A stretch of 64,000 bases of DNA, taken from Candidatus Gastranaerophilales bacterium. GTDB lineage: Bacteria > Cyanobacteriota > Vampirovibrionia > Gastranaerophilales > Gastranaerophilaceae. Position 1 is the first letter of the stretch. Each line of letters opens with the position of its first letter. Where the stretch lies: contig CALVEK010000010.1 in the NCBI GenBank assembly GCA_944326555.1, positions 22,773 through 86,772 of the forward strand. Reading direction: 5' to 3'. Below, piece by piece: positions 55,957 through 64,000 of this stretch. Under the pieces are notes generated by a model, which ran no database searches, was not told the origin of the DNA, and saw only the letters and a program-made list of their open reading frames with translations. The translations under genes and the position numbers were made by a program.

Positions 55957-58953
55957 CTAGTTATTCGGTTTTATTGAAAATTTTTCCACATTAAAGTCGT
56001 ATTGCGCCATTCTCCTTGCTACATTTATATCCTTGGTATAATTTCCATCTTCAGGACTTAATATATAAAGCAGTTCTTCCGGATCAGCTTTGCCTGACTC
56101 TTTAACATCAGTATTTACCCATTCAATCAATTCATCCATATATTCTTTATACAATCTTTGGAGCTTTGACAAGTTTGGCCTTTTCTTTGCACACAGAGTA
56201 ACGGTTGAACTGTCTCCTGCAGGAGAATATGTTCTTTCTTGAGTAGGATACTTTTTGGCCATTGAGAACAACTCAAGATTATCACACAAATTTTCAAATC
56301 CTAAGGAATAAACAGCCTCATTACCGGTAGATTCAAACAAGACATCAGCCATAGCCTGTTCAAAAGCCAGCAATTTTAATTTTGTTTCAGTCTTAATATT
56401 CTTCTTCTGAATTACGGCAACTTTAGCGTGCGAATTCACACTAGGACGCTTTTGGCAGCATAGATTTATATAATCTTCTATAGAAACACCTGTTTCTTTT
56501 TTTCTAAACTGTAAAGCCAGTTCTTTAAAATATGAGTTCATCACGTCCGCATAAACAAAGTTAAATCTTTTTGAAAGTAAATATTTTGCCTGTGCTAACT
56601 TTTGCTCATTTTTTATATCTTCAAGATTTTCTAATGCAGGAGTTATCATCCACTCATTAGATATTTCCTTTGGCATATTAGCAAGAAATTTTTGATTAAA
56701 AGCATTCTTTACTTCTACGGGATACGTGCTTTTTTCAGAGAATAGTACCAATGCAGATTTCCCATAACTTTTTATGTATTCCAAAAGTTTAGAATTTAAC
56801 TCATTGAATTCATCAACTATATCACCATTTAAAATAGATAAATCTTTTATCATTTGTTTTTTATCTAAATAAAAATAATATGATCTTATATCTTCCAACT
56901 CATCGTCAGACAAATCTTGTTTGTAATTTTCATATAGAGTATTTATTCTTTGAGGATTAACCTTACCCTGTTTCTTTATGTTAAGAACATATCTTTTACC
57001 GACTTTATGAGAATCCAAAACAATCGGTTCTTCTCCGCGTTCTAAATGATACATTGCCATTTTTACATCAGAATTAGACATCGTGTATACATCAGGATTC
57101 TTTGTGAATTCATACAAGGTGTCAGCCATTGCAGCTTCCAAGGCCCTATTGAACCTTGCAATTTGAGGCAATTCATTTTCTATATATTTTTTTACGATTT
57201 CTGTTTCTTCTTTCGTTAAAAATTCTCCATTTAAATTTTTTGTCCAAGCAACAATAGCATCTTTTGGCAAAAGTGAAAGAACTGTATCATACATATCATT
57301 GTAATAATTTTTGGGTATTGATTTTACTTTTCCAAAAACATGTGAATTATATGCTTCTCTAAAATCTTTTTTATAATCTTCTTCTTGGGTAAGAACACTT
57401 GTATTATTCTTTTCTTGCACAGAGTCAGCCTTAAACTTTTCCATCTCTTTTACACGTTGATTTTTATCACGCATAATTTGTTTTTTTAGTTCTTCAAAAG
57501 TACCTCTTGATATTGCCATCTGGACTTTTTCTTGTGATTTTATAATATTATCGCCAAGCATCTTTGCATAATCTTGATGATTTTCCCAAAATTCAGTCAT
57601 CACACGAGACTGAAATTCACTAAACTCTTGAGTCGAATATAAAAGATCTGCGGGCTTATATATCTGATTAGCTTTTAAATGCGCAGATAAATCTTTTATC
57701 AAATCCATACTATGATTCCACGCATCTATCATTATGTATCTTAAAGGCTCAGAGCCTGCTTTCATTTTTGAAATATAATCCGTTCTCTCGGCAGCAGACA
57801 TATTTGCCCATCTGGCCGTTAATCTTTGCATTCTTTTGATATGCAAAGTATCTTTATCCGCTTCAGAAAGCCCTGCTTCATAAATCTTAAGTTGATTTGT
57901 TGACCATTTTACAAACAATTCATCCTGACTCAGTTTATTTGAACCTACTTTTGTATGTTTTTTGACTTTTTCTGCATTTTCTTTTGTATCAGAAATATTT
58001 TCAGGATTTTTGTTTTGAGTATCTTGATTATTTTCCTTATCTATGGCTTTTTGGTATTTTTTATATGCTTTTAACATATCAATTTCTGTTAATTGGTCAG
58101 CTATCATATCAAGTTTTTGATTCTTTGAGAGGGAATCCCACCAATTTTCAAACTTTTGAGCCGATTGTTTAGCTCTTGATGTTCTTTCAGTATCATCAAG
58201 AGACTCCCAAAACAATGCAAGCCCCTTTGATATTTTCTCTGCCATTTCATCGGAATAGCCGTCTCTTGTATATCTCAATGATTGCTGATACTCAAACTCA
58301 GGTGTTTTTATACCCAATGCCTTCAATGTAGAACCATAAATATATGGCGAATCAGGATTTTTAAATTTAAAATCAGCTTTAAAATCAGGATTCAAATCGT
58401 TCTCCAAATCCTGATTTATTTCATCGACTGTTTTGGCTTCTAAAAACACTTTTTTTACGAGATAAACCGTAAAATTTTCGTTTGATTTTAAAGCACTTTG
58501 ATTAGACAATGCTAACAATTCTTCATTTTCTTTGATACTTGCAAGAACACCTCTCTTTGCCTTTGAATCTGAAGGATTTATCAGGTTGTCAAATAACTTA
58601 TCATCAGAATAGGCTTCTTTTATTTCATCAATAGTATTTGCATTTTCTAACTTATAAAAGGCACGTCTTTGTGCTTCCATTGGAGTTAATCTGCTTTTAT
58701 CATCCAAGCCCTCAATATATCTTCTAACAGGAATAGGCATTCTCTCTTTATTTACGTCATAAAATCTTTCGAGTCCCTTATCAACTCTTGCTCCAAAAGA
58801 AACCAAATGATCATTAAATTTTGAGACCAGTCCGACTTTTTTATCTATGCTTAGTGTATTTTTATTATCTTTTTCCCCCTGTTTATTATTAGAGTCTTCT
58901 TGATTGTTGTTAATCTTATACAAAAAATGAGAGGAATTAACTCTGATGTTCAT
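55957..58953 (-). CDS. Large lineage-specific helical protein with SFGA-type N-terminal motif
   Basis: 998 residues, no signal peptide or membrane helix. The N-terminus is Asn/Lys-rich, then LVSFGARVDKGLERFYDVN (about 50). The rest is helical with at least three repeat-like sections. LVKKVFLEAKTVDEINQDLE (about 170) resembles ILKERWAKLKTVDEVAKSLG of 60746-61597. ALEAAMADTLYEFTKNPDVY (about 615) and AFEQAMADVLFESTGNEAVY (about 880) are internal copies. Both copies are followed by a Cys/Pro-rich or charged loop. No catalytic motif or known family is evident. Could be a structural or effector-like protein. Confidence 0.8.
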   Translation of the reverse strand: MNIRVNSSHFLYKINNNQEDSNNKQGEKDNKNTLSIDKKVGLVSKFNDHLVSFGARVDKGLERFYDVNKERMPIPVRRYIEGLDDKSRLTPMEAQRRAFYKLENANTIDEIKEAYSDDKLFDNLINPSDSKAKRGVLASIKENEELLALSNQSALKSNENFTVYLVKKVFLEAKTVDEINQDLENDLNPDFKADFKFKNPDSPYIYGSTLKALGIKTPEFEYQQSLRYTRDGYSDEMAEKISKGLALFWESLDDTERTSRAKQSAQKFENWWDSLSKNQKLDMIADQLTEIDMLKAYKKYQKAIDKENNQDTQNKNPENISDTKENAEKVKKHTKVGSNKLSQDELFVKWSTNQLKIYEAGLSEADKDTLHIKRMQRLTARWANMSAAERTDYISKMKAGSEPLRYIMIDAWNHSMDLIKDLSAHLKANQIYKPADLLYSTQEFSEFQSRVMTEFWENHQDYAKMLGDNIIKSQEKVQMAISRGTFEELKKQIMRDKNQRVKEMEKFKADSVQEKNNTSVLTQEEDYKKDFREAYNSHVFGKVKSIPKNYYNDMYDTVLSLLPKDAIVAWTKNLNGEFLTKEETEIVKKYIENELPQIARFNRALEAAMADTLYEFTKNPDVYTMSNSDVKMAMYHLERGEEPIVLDSHKVGKRYVLNIKKQGKVNPQRINTLYENYKQDLSDDELEDIRSYYFYLDKKQMIKDLSILNGDIVDEFNELNSKLLEYIKSYGKSALVLFSEKSTYPVEVKNAFNQKFLANMPKEISNEWMITPALENLEDIKNEQKLAQAKYLLSKRFNFVYADVMNSYFKELALQFRKKETGVSIEDYINLCCQKRPSVNSHAKVAVIQKKNIKTETKLKLLAFEQAMADVLFESTGNEAVYSLGFENLCDNLELFSMAKKYPTQERTYSPAGDSSTVTLCAKKRPNLSKLQRLYKEYMDELIEWVNTDVKESGKADPEELLYILSPEDGNYTKDINVARRMAQYDFNVEKFSIKPNN

Positions 58954-59048
58954 GGATTTCTTTCTGCCTTTCTTAAATTCTGACTCAAGAAAAACGCATA
59001 AAAGAAAAAAATTGTTCAGTAATTAAGTATGTTTAACAAAAAGCAACA

Positions 59049-59609
59049 TTATTTGTCTTTTTTTAAAAATTTTTGAATTTTGATATCCTGAACTATAGAA
59101 TTAAAAAGCCTTTCTTTTTGAGCAGCAGAAAGAACCCTATTATCTTCTATATTTCGTCTTATAACAGCAATTTCTTCGTCGTTCAACTCAATATTATCAG
59201 GATTGAAACCTTCCAAGTTTTCTTTGTAGGGATTTTCCTCCTGCAGCACAAATTTTTGTTCTACAGAATCTTTTTCAGACTGCCAAATTTTATGAGAAAA
59301 ATGAATATCAAAAATTTCTATATCCAAGGGTTTTGAATAAGCATTGATTTTATTCAGCAACTGTTTTTTGTACATAGACAACTCACCGGTAACCGCAGCC
59401 GAAGAGCAAGCGACAATCAGAATGTATTTTCCGTTATTACAAGTAAGAGCCTCTGCTTTTGAAACTTTTTCAAATTTTTTTCCAACAACCTGACTCCAAA
59501 ATTTAAACAGAGTAGATGTCTTCATCCCCTCTCTAAACTTAGGGTTCTGTATAAAATCATCAACAATATTACCAAGAGAATTCATATCCGAATATAATAT
59601 TTTTTTCAT
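59049..59609 (-). CDS. dciA: DciA-like (DUF721) protein
   Basis: 186 residues. DUF721 domain at about 15-105: FKFWSQVVGKKFEKVSKAEA, YILIVACSSAAVTGELSMYK, LLNKINAYSKPLDIEIFDI. DciA loads the replicative helicase where DnaC is absent; the symbol is a family inference. The C-terminal about 60 residues are charged and unlike typical DciA. Overlaps the upstream sugar-nucleotide gene by 4 bases. Site GGGAAGA before the ATG. Confidence 0.8.
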   Translation of the reverse strand: MKKILYSDMNSLGNIVDDFIQNPKFREGMKTSTLFKFWSQVVGKKFEKVSKAEALTCNNGKYILIVACSSAAVTGELSMYKKQLLNKINAYSKPLDIEIFDIHFSHKIWQSEKDSVEQKFVLQEENPYKENLEGFNPDNIELNDEEIAVIRRNIEDNRVLSAAQKERLFNSIVQDIKIQKFLKKDK

Positions 59610-60328
59610 TGAATATTTTCTTCCCGTCTTTTTTTGATAATATCCTCAGCCCTTTTAAAATCATCCGGAGTATCGATGTCAACACAAGAACCATTTAAAT
59701 ACAATTCAGGCTTTTTACCGATAAAATCTTTAACCTCTTTTAGAACCTCTGTTTTAATTATATAAGTAGCACCTGTTTCAGAAAAAAGCGGATAATGTTT
59801 GTCTTCATCCTGTCGTCTTGGTCTGTTTCTATAATCAAACAAACATTCATAATACGGTTCTTTTTCACAAAGAGGAGATTTTCTCCATTTTGAATGAGTA
59901 GTACCAATTTTTATTGCAGCAAAAACAGAATCAACGCCCTTGTTTTGAGACTCAAAAAACAAATCAAAGGCTTCATCAAGTTCTTTGGAATTTCGTAAAG
60001 GACACGTAGCCTGTAACAATACAACCAAATCCGGCTTATATCCATCATGTTTTTCAAGTTCTTCCAGCACATGCAATAAAACAGGTGCTGTTTTTGTTTC
60101 ATCCTGCGCTAATTCCATAGGACGAGGCAAAACCTCTGCACCCAAAGAAGCAGCAACATCTGCTATTTTGTCATTTTCCGTAGAAACGACTACTCTATTT
60201 ACATACTTCGACTCAAGCGCAGCATCTATTGTATATGCAATTAAGGGTCTACCGGCAAGCTCTTTAATATTCTTACCGGGGATACCTTTCGAGCCGCCTC
60301 GCGCCGGTATTATAGCCAATATCTCCAT
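59606..60328 (-). CDS. CMP-sugar synthetase (acylneuraminate cytidylyltransferase family)
   Basis: 240 residues. The start IIPARGGSKGIPGKNIKELA is diagnostic, then PLIAYTIDAAL, LLQATCPLRN and CVDIDTPDDF. It transfers CMP to a nonulosonic acid (sialic, legionaminic or pseudaminic type) or Kdo-like sugar. Which sugar is unknown; no neu, leg or pse genes are next to it. Lies 23 bases after the ribbon-helix-helix gene and overlaps dciA by 4 bases. Confidence 0.92.
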   Translation of the reverse strand: MEILAIIPARGGSKGIPGKNIKELAGRPLIAYTIDAALESKYVNRVVVSTENDKIADVAASLGAEVLPRPMELAQDETKTAPVLLHVLEELEKHDGYKPDLVVLLQATCPLRNSKELDEAFDLFFESQNKGVDSVFAAIKIGTTHSKWRKSPLCEKEPYYECLFDYRNRPRRQDEDKHYPLFSETGATYIIKTEVLKEVKDFIGKKPELYLNGSCVDIDTPDDFKRAEDIIKKRREENIQ

Positions 60329-60351
60329 ATTTTTTCCAAATAAATGCAGAA

Positions 60352-60540
60352 CTAATCCAAAATTTGTTCAAGAATTTTGGCATTGCTCAAAGCCTTTTGA
60401 GGACTTGGCAATTTTGTACGTTTAATATAGCTTCTTAGAGCTTCTCTGACAAGTTCACTTCTTGTTCTTTGTTCACTACCTGCGACTGCATCAATCTTGT
60501 TTAAAAATTCGTCGGGCATTGATACTAAAATTCTTGCCAT
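60352..60540 (-). CDS. Ribbon-helix-helix (CopG/Arc-type) DNA-binding protein
   Basis: 62 residues from ATG 60540, with AAAAGGAGAAAA upstream; an earlier ATG at 60579 lacks such spacing. RILVSMPDEFLNKIDAVAGS, then EQRTRSELVREALRSYI, is the ribbon-helix-helix. It should be a dimeric DNA binder, perhaps autoregulating this operon. No toxin-like gene accompanies it. Confidence 0.85.
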   Translation of the reverse strand: MARILVSMPDEFLNKIDAVAGSEQRTRSELVREALRSYIKRTKLPSPQKALSNAKILEQILD

Positions 60541-60745
60541 TTTTTCTCCTTTTATAATAACTTTACGAGATACTTTCACTAACTCAGCAACTTAACGTAA
60601 ACCATTATACATCAAAAAGTTATATTTTCGATATCATTTTTGATAAAGTGTATAATTACTTTACATACTGATACAATGTTGAACCTTCACATATTATTAA
60701 AAACATTTTAGATTAAAAAATTGACCGTTATATTCCTCATATAAG

Positions 60746-61597
60746 CTATTTTTTGGAAGTAGAATACTGCTTGCTTATAGACGGCCCTATTTCTTTTCTT
60801 ATATCACTCATTAGTTTCTTGTACTGAGGAAAAGCATTCCAAAAACTTTCATAAAAATCACACGCGCGAATATGAGGATTATCTCGTCTGAAATTTCGCA
60901 TTTCTTTTTTTAATTCAGGCATTCTTTGCCACATTTCATCCGCAAAATCTTTATTCATCTGAAGAATTTCAGGAGATTGTGCAAGCATCCTGTTATGAGC
61001 AATAATTGTTTCAGGATGTGCCTTATTATAAGATTTTACCTTTTGAGCGATTTGCCTGTTCAATGTCTCATCAGAGGCCTTAAGCAATGCTTGATAATTT
61101 TTTCCCAAGTCAGGCATCCTAATTTTGTCCATAACCCAAGCGATTGAGCTTCTGTTTTTTAAACCCAAAGATTTTGCCACCTCATCAACTGTTTTTAATT
61201 TTGCCCATCGTTCCTTAAGAATATACAAAGATAAATCCTCCAAAGGTACTCTGTCAGCCATAGTTCTCGTATTTTTTGAACCTTTTGAAATAACCGCATT
61301 TGCCTGTAGAACTTCTCTAAATTCCGGAAAAATAGCTTGGGCTTTACCCAACGTTTTACACTCCAACAACTGAGAATATGTATTGATGTGAAGTTCCCTT
61401 AATGTTGGCACAGAAGAAAGTTTGTGAGAAGTCAAAACTATATGTTTAACATTGTCTCTCATTCTTTGAGGAAGCAATCTCAATCTGTTTTCGTATATAT
61501 ATTTTAAAGAAATATCAGATGCTGCACCAAATGACATTGGCTCAGATGTGTTTTTATAATCGTTGTGTAAAGAATAAGATGAGTAAACAATTTTCAT
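60746..61597 (-). CDS. Hypothetical protein with SFGA motif
   Basis: 283 residues, no signal peptide. N-terminus MKIVYSSYSLHNDYKN then PMSFGAASDISLKYI (about 20-35). Helical throughout. LYILKERWAKLKTVDEVAKS (about 128-147) resembles a segment of the 998-residue protein, after which SLGLKNRSSIAWVMDKIRMP looks like a helix-turn-helix. A DNA-binding role is possible on that basis but is a guess. No clear ribosome site. Confidence 0.75.
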   Translation of the reverse strand: MKIVYSSYSLHNDYKNTSEPMSFGAASDISLKYIYENRLRLLPQRMRDNVKHIVLTSHKLSSVPTLRELHINTYSQLLECKTLGKAQAIFPEFREVLQANAVISKGSKNTRTMADRVPLEDLSLYILKERWAKLKTVDEVAKSLGLKNRSSIAWVMDKIRMPDLGKNYQALLKASDETLNRQIAQKVKSYNKAHPETIIAHNRMLAQSPEILQMNKDFADEMWQRMPELKKEMRNFRRDNPHIRACDFYESFWNAFPQYKKLMSDIRKEIGPSISKQYSTSKK

Positions 61598-61632
61598 ATA
61601 GGAGATAAATCATGTAAAAATATTTTTTGCTA

Positions 61633-62493
61633 TCATATTTTTTGACTTAGCGCCAATTTATAAATTTTATTTTTATTTAATCCATACAAGGAAGAAAGAA
61701 TTTGAGAGATATCTTTATCTGAAAAATTAAGAGATTTCAGTTTGTTTATTTTTTCTTTTAATTCAGCATCAAATTCACTTTTATCTGCTGAAGATGAATC
61801 AAGTTCACAAGCATAAACAAGACCAACAATTTCACCTTTTAATGTATTGTTTTCAAAATATTCTATAATTTCTGAAACAGTACCTGTTTTAACTTCCTCA
61901 AACATTTTTGTTAACTCTCTGCCAATAGCAACCTTAGCATTATCTCCTCTTTTTTCTTTTATAATTTTCAGAGAATCAAGCAATCTGTTTGGTGATTCAT
62001 AAAAAACGGTATCAATATACTTATACTTATCAAGCAACTGCAATATTTGTGTCTTTACTCTAGGCAAAAAGCCACAAAAGGCAAATTCCTCAGTTGAACG
62101 AGGAATTAAAGACAAAAACGTTATAATTGCACAAGCACCCGGTATTGATGTAATTTTTACATCATTTTTTATAAGCTCATCAACAAGAATTCTTCCGGGA
62201 TCTGATATACAAGGTGTACCTGCATCAGAAATCAAAGCAATCTTCAAACCCTGTTCTATCATATCCAAAAGTTCTTGAGTTCTTTGTCTTTCATTAAATT
62301 TGTGATAAGAGATTACCTTTGTTGAAATACCGTAAAAATCCAACAATTTTGCGCTTGTTCTTGAATCTTCACAAGCTATCACATCAACGTTTTTTAAAAC
62401 ATCCAAAGCACGTTGTGATATATCAGACTTGTTACCAATAGGTGTTGCAACAATATAGACCCTTGGTTCAGCTATTTGTTCATTTTTACTCAA
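61633..62493 (-). CDS. rsmI: 16S rRNA (cytidine-1402-2'-O)-methyltransferase
   Basis: 286 residues. Tetrapyrrole-methylase fold: VYIVATPIGNKSDISQRALD, VIACEDSRTSAKLL, ALISDAGTPCISDPG and FYESPNRLLDSL. It methylates the ribose of C1402 at the decoding centre. Its ATG overlaps the STAS-like gene by 8 bases. A C-terminal domain (about 230-286) is typical of the family. Confidence 0.96.
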   Translation of the reverse strand: MSKNEQIAEPRVYIVATPIGNKSDISQRALDVLKNVDVIACEDSRTSAKLLDFYGISTKVISYHKFNERQRTQELLDMIEQGLKIALISDAGTPCISDPGRILVDELIKNDVKITSIPGACAIITFLSLIPRSTEEFAFCGFLPRVKTQILQLLDKYKYIDTVFYESPNRLLDSLKIIKEKRGDNAKVAIGRELTKMFEEVKTGTVSEIIEYFENNTLKGEIVGLVYACELDSSSADKSEFDAELKEKINKLKSLNFSDKDISQILSSLYGLNKNKIYKLALSQKI

Positions 62494-62791
62494 AAGCCAA
62501 CCCCTGTCTTTTTCTGATATTTAATTTCACAGGAGTGCCAAGTGTATTAATCATCTTATACAAGCCTGTTTGCTCAAAAATTTTGACTACGGCAGGCTTC
62601 ATGTTCTGAATACTAATCTTCATCTCATTAAAAACAGCTAATTTTTGAAGTGTCAAGAGACTTTCGATATCCTCAAGACGAATTTCTTCAACATTTGAAA
62701 AATCAAGCTCCATTTCATTTTCCAGATTTGGAACGAACTCTATAGAAGAGCCTTTTCGGCTCAACAATGAACTTATATAAACTCTCTGCAT
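62486..62791 (-). CDS. STAS-like domain protein
   Basis: 101 residues. The order strand-helix-strand-helix of a STAS domain is visible: MELDFSNVEEIRLEDIESLL, TLQKLAVFNEMKISIQNMKP and VVKIFEQTGLYKMI. Stand-alone STAS proteins act as anti-anti-sigma factors or adaptor proteins. The phosphorylated Ser of SpoIIAA-type proteins is not obvious (Arg-Leu in its place), so regulation by phosphorylation is doubtful. GGGAT lies upstream of the ATG; translationally coupled to rsmI. Confidence 0.65.
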   Translation of the reverse strand: MQRVYISSLLSRKGSSIEFVPNLENEMELDFSNVEEIRLEDIESLLTLQKLAVFNEMKISIQNMKPAVVKIFEQTGLYKMINTLGTPVKLNIRKRQGLAFE

Positions 62792-62904
62792 TTTATCTAT
62801 CCCAAGATTAGGTTATGGACAAACTAAAAATTTTGTACCACATAATTTACTCAACAATCTTATAATAACAGATTTTTAGACCATGCCAATTTTTTAACAT
62901 TTAT

Positions 62905-63831
62905 TTACACTTTAATATAATCAATATTCAAAGAATCTATCGTACTGTTAATCTTAGCTTTATAAAAATCAGCAACCTTTGAACCAACAGCAGCTCCCAA
63001 AGTTAATGCAAAAAACAGAGTAGGATACTTAATAAGAGGACGTTTGTTTTCTACAGCCAAAGACATAGCTGTTACAAAAATTGTTGGTATCAAAGTGTTT
63101 GCCAAAAGCTCATAAGTAGTTTTCTTTAATTTGTTGTGATAACCTTTAGTATTTGCAACAGAAAATCCTGTAAGGGCAATCATTGGTTTTTCTAAAACTT
63201 TCATTCCCGAAACATCAGAAATAGTTACAAACAACCTATTAGCTGTATTTTTGGCAAATTCCTTATTTACATAGTTAAAACTACTAAAAGCGGAACTACT
63301 CTTAAAAAAACCATTTTCTTCTATATTACCACTATGTTTCACCGGTAATTCACTATTTGCAGGCTTAGGTGAAAATTTATCCACAAAACGAGGATTGGAA
63401 AAAACATATTTATGCATAAGTTCATTTGCATATATTGCTCCAACAATACCTGCAAAAGTATTTATTGTTCCGGCAGCTGACTCTTTTATAACTCGCTCTA
63501 CATTTTTCATTACCTTTTCTGTTTTTTCTATGGCTTTATTGGATGCTTTATCAGGTACTTTATAGAACCTTGATACAATTTTCTTTGTCCTATTTACAAA
63601 AAGCTCAACAAATTTGGTTCCACAAAAAGCTCTTGTCATAGGATTAACTAATGCAAATCCTAGAATAGATCCTGTCAATATTGCAGAATCTTTTAACAAA
63701 ATCGTTGTCTTTGTCTCAGGTTTTTCTTTTTTATAATCCTGACACGCCTTAGCAACCCCTACCGCAACAAACACGGCAGGCCCCATAACTCTTGGTTTAC
63801 TTAAGATTGTTAATACAGGATTCGTTTTCAT
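62905..63831 (-). CDS. Hypothetical membrane protein
   Basis: 308 residues with several hydrophobic segments (about 12-30 GPAVFVAVGVAKACQDYK, 45-65, 130-145, 245-262, 275-290). Basic loops lie between them. Layout resembles 37488-38762 and 49828-50535: Pro-containing hydrophobic helix, then a Lys-rich turn and another small-residue helix. No family recognised. Confidence 0.72.
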   Translation of the reverse strand: MKTNPVLTILSKPRVMGPAVFVAVGVAKACQDYKKEKPETKTTILLKDSAILTGSILGFALVNPMTRAFCGTKFVELFVNRTKKIVSRFYKVPDKASNKAIEKTEKVMKNVERVIKESAAGTINTFAGIVGAIYANELMHKYVFSNPRFVDKFSPKPANSELPVKHSGNIEENGFFKSSSAFSSFNYVNKEFAKNTANRLFVTISDVSGMKVLEKPMIALTGFSVANTKGYHNKLKKTTYELLANTLIPTIFVTAMSLAVENKRPLIKYPTLFFALTLGAAVGSKVADFYKAKINSTIDSLNIDYIKV

Positions 63832-64000
63832 TTTTTACAAAACATTCCGTAATATTACAGCTATATATGAAAGTATTTAATATTAAACAACTAAATACTT
63901 TTTTTTGCTCAGTTTAACACACATGTAAAGAAATGTAACAGTATATACTCATGTCTGCAATTTTTAATTTTGTATATACTTTATATATATGTAAGACAAA

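Noticed and set aside
60352..60540. Ribbon-helix-helix protein as antitoxin of a toxin-antitoxin pair
   Set aside because: Neither neighbour resembles a RelE, ParE, MazF or PIN toxin; the downstream gene is a CMP-sugar synthetase.
1..64000. CRISPR arrays, insertion sequences, prophage genes, rRNA
   Set aside because: No direct repeat-spacer pattern, transposase, integrase, phage structural genes or rRNA-like sequence found on reading through the window.

Overview
The window is about 64 kb of AT-rich bacterial chromosome. It has no plasmid, phage or insertion-sequence genes, no CRISPR array, and no tRNA or rRNA that I could recognise. The cell is diderm: it has a Skp/OmpH-like periplasmic chaperone, two TolC-type outer membrane proteins and a complete RND efflux operon. 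It also has a LytR-CpsA-Psr protein, type IV pilin-like proteins and an archaeal-type split glutamate synthase. Several large hypothetical proteins carry a short N-terminal SFGA-like motif. Together this suggests a gut or environmental non-photosynthetic cyanobacterial relative (Vampirovibrionia/Melainabacteria, perhaps Gastranaerophilales). That placement is an inference from gene content, not from a phylogeny.

Layout. 1-4.1 kb: a TolC-type gene cut by the window edge, divergent from a skp-flippase-secreted protein operon. 4.1-10.4 kb: a 2-hydroxyacid dehydrogenase and a three-gene glutamate synthase (glutaminase domain; ferredoxin plus FMN synthase domain; GXGXG + GltD + ferredoxin fusion). 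10.5-16.8 kb: an RND efflux operon (membrane fusion protein, pump, TolC) with a palindrome lying on its promoter. 16.9-19.8 kb: glgC, a thioredoxin-like lipoprotein and two cysteine-containing pilin-like proteins in one operon. 19.9-22.3 kb: leuC and dgt. 22.3-33.2 kb: the distal spc and alpha ribosomal clusters (rpsE-rpmD-rplO-secY, then infA-rpmJ-rpsM-rpsK-rpsD-rpoA-rplQ-truA-rplM-rpsI). They are split between secY and infA by an opposite-strand gene of unknown function and about 0.7 kb of non-coding DNA. 33.5-40.6 kb: a YkgJ-like protein, a TPR protein, a Dus enzyme, a GIY-YIG protein, a hypothetical membrane protein, and a DUF3137 protein with a 59-residue membrane partner. 40.6-46.8 kb: polA, rimO, and a class II fba gene behind a structured leader. 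46.8-50.7 kb: a lytic transglycosylase, a histidine kinase and receiver pair, yidD and hypothetical genes. 50.9-54.4 kb: proB-proA-hemW. 54.6-64 kb: an LCP protein, a 998-residue lineage protein, a dciA-like gene, a CMP-sugar synthetase, a ribbon-helix-helix protein, rsmI with a STAS-like gene, and further hypothetical membrane proteins.

Most of the window is housekeeping: translation, replication, central nitrogen and carbon metabolism, and envelope. Signals not explained by the genes are a switch-like folded leader before fba, the operator-like palindrome on the efflux promoter, and an orphan terminator with an upstream promoter in the secY-infA gap. Others are a terminator-like hairpin between rplO and secY, a set of genes whose promoters imply leaderless mRNAs, and two families of unknown lineage-specific proteins.
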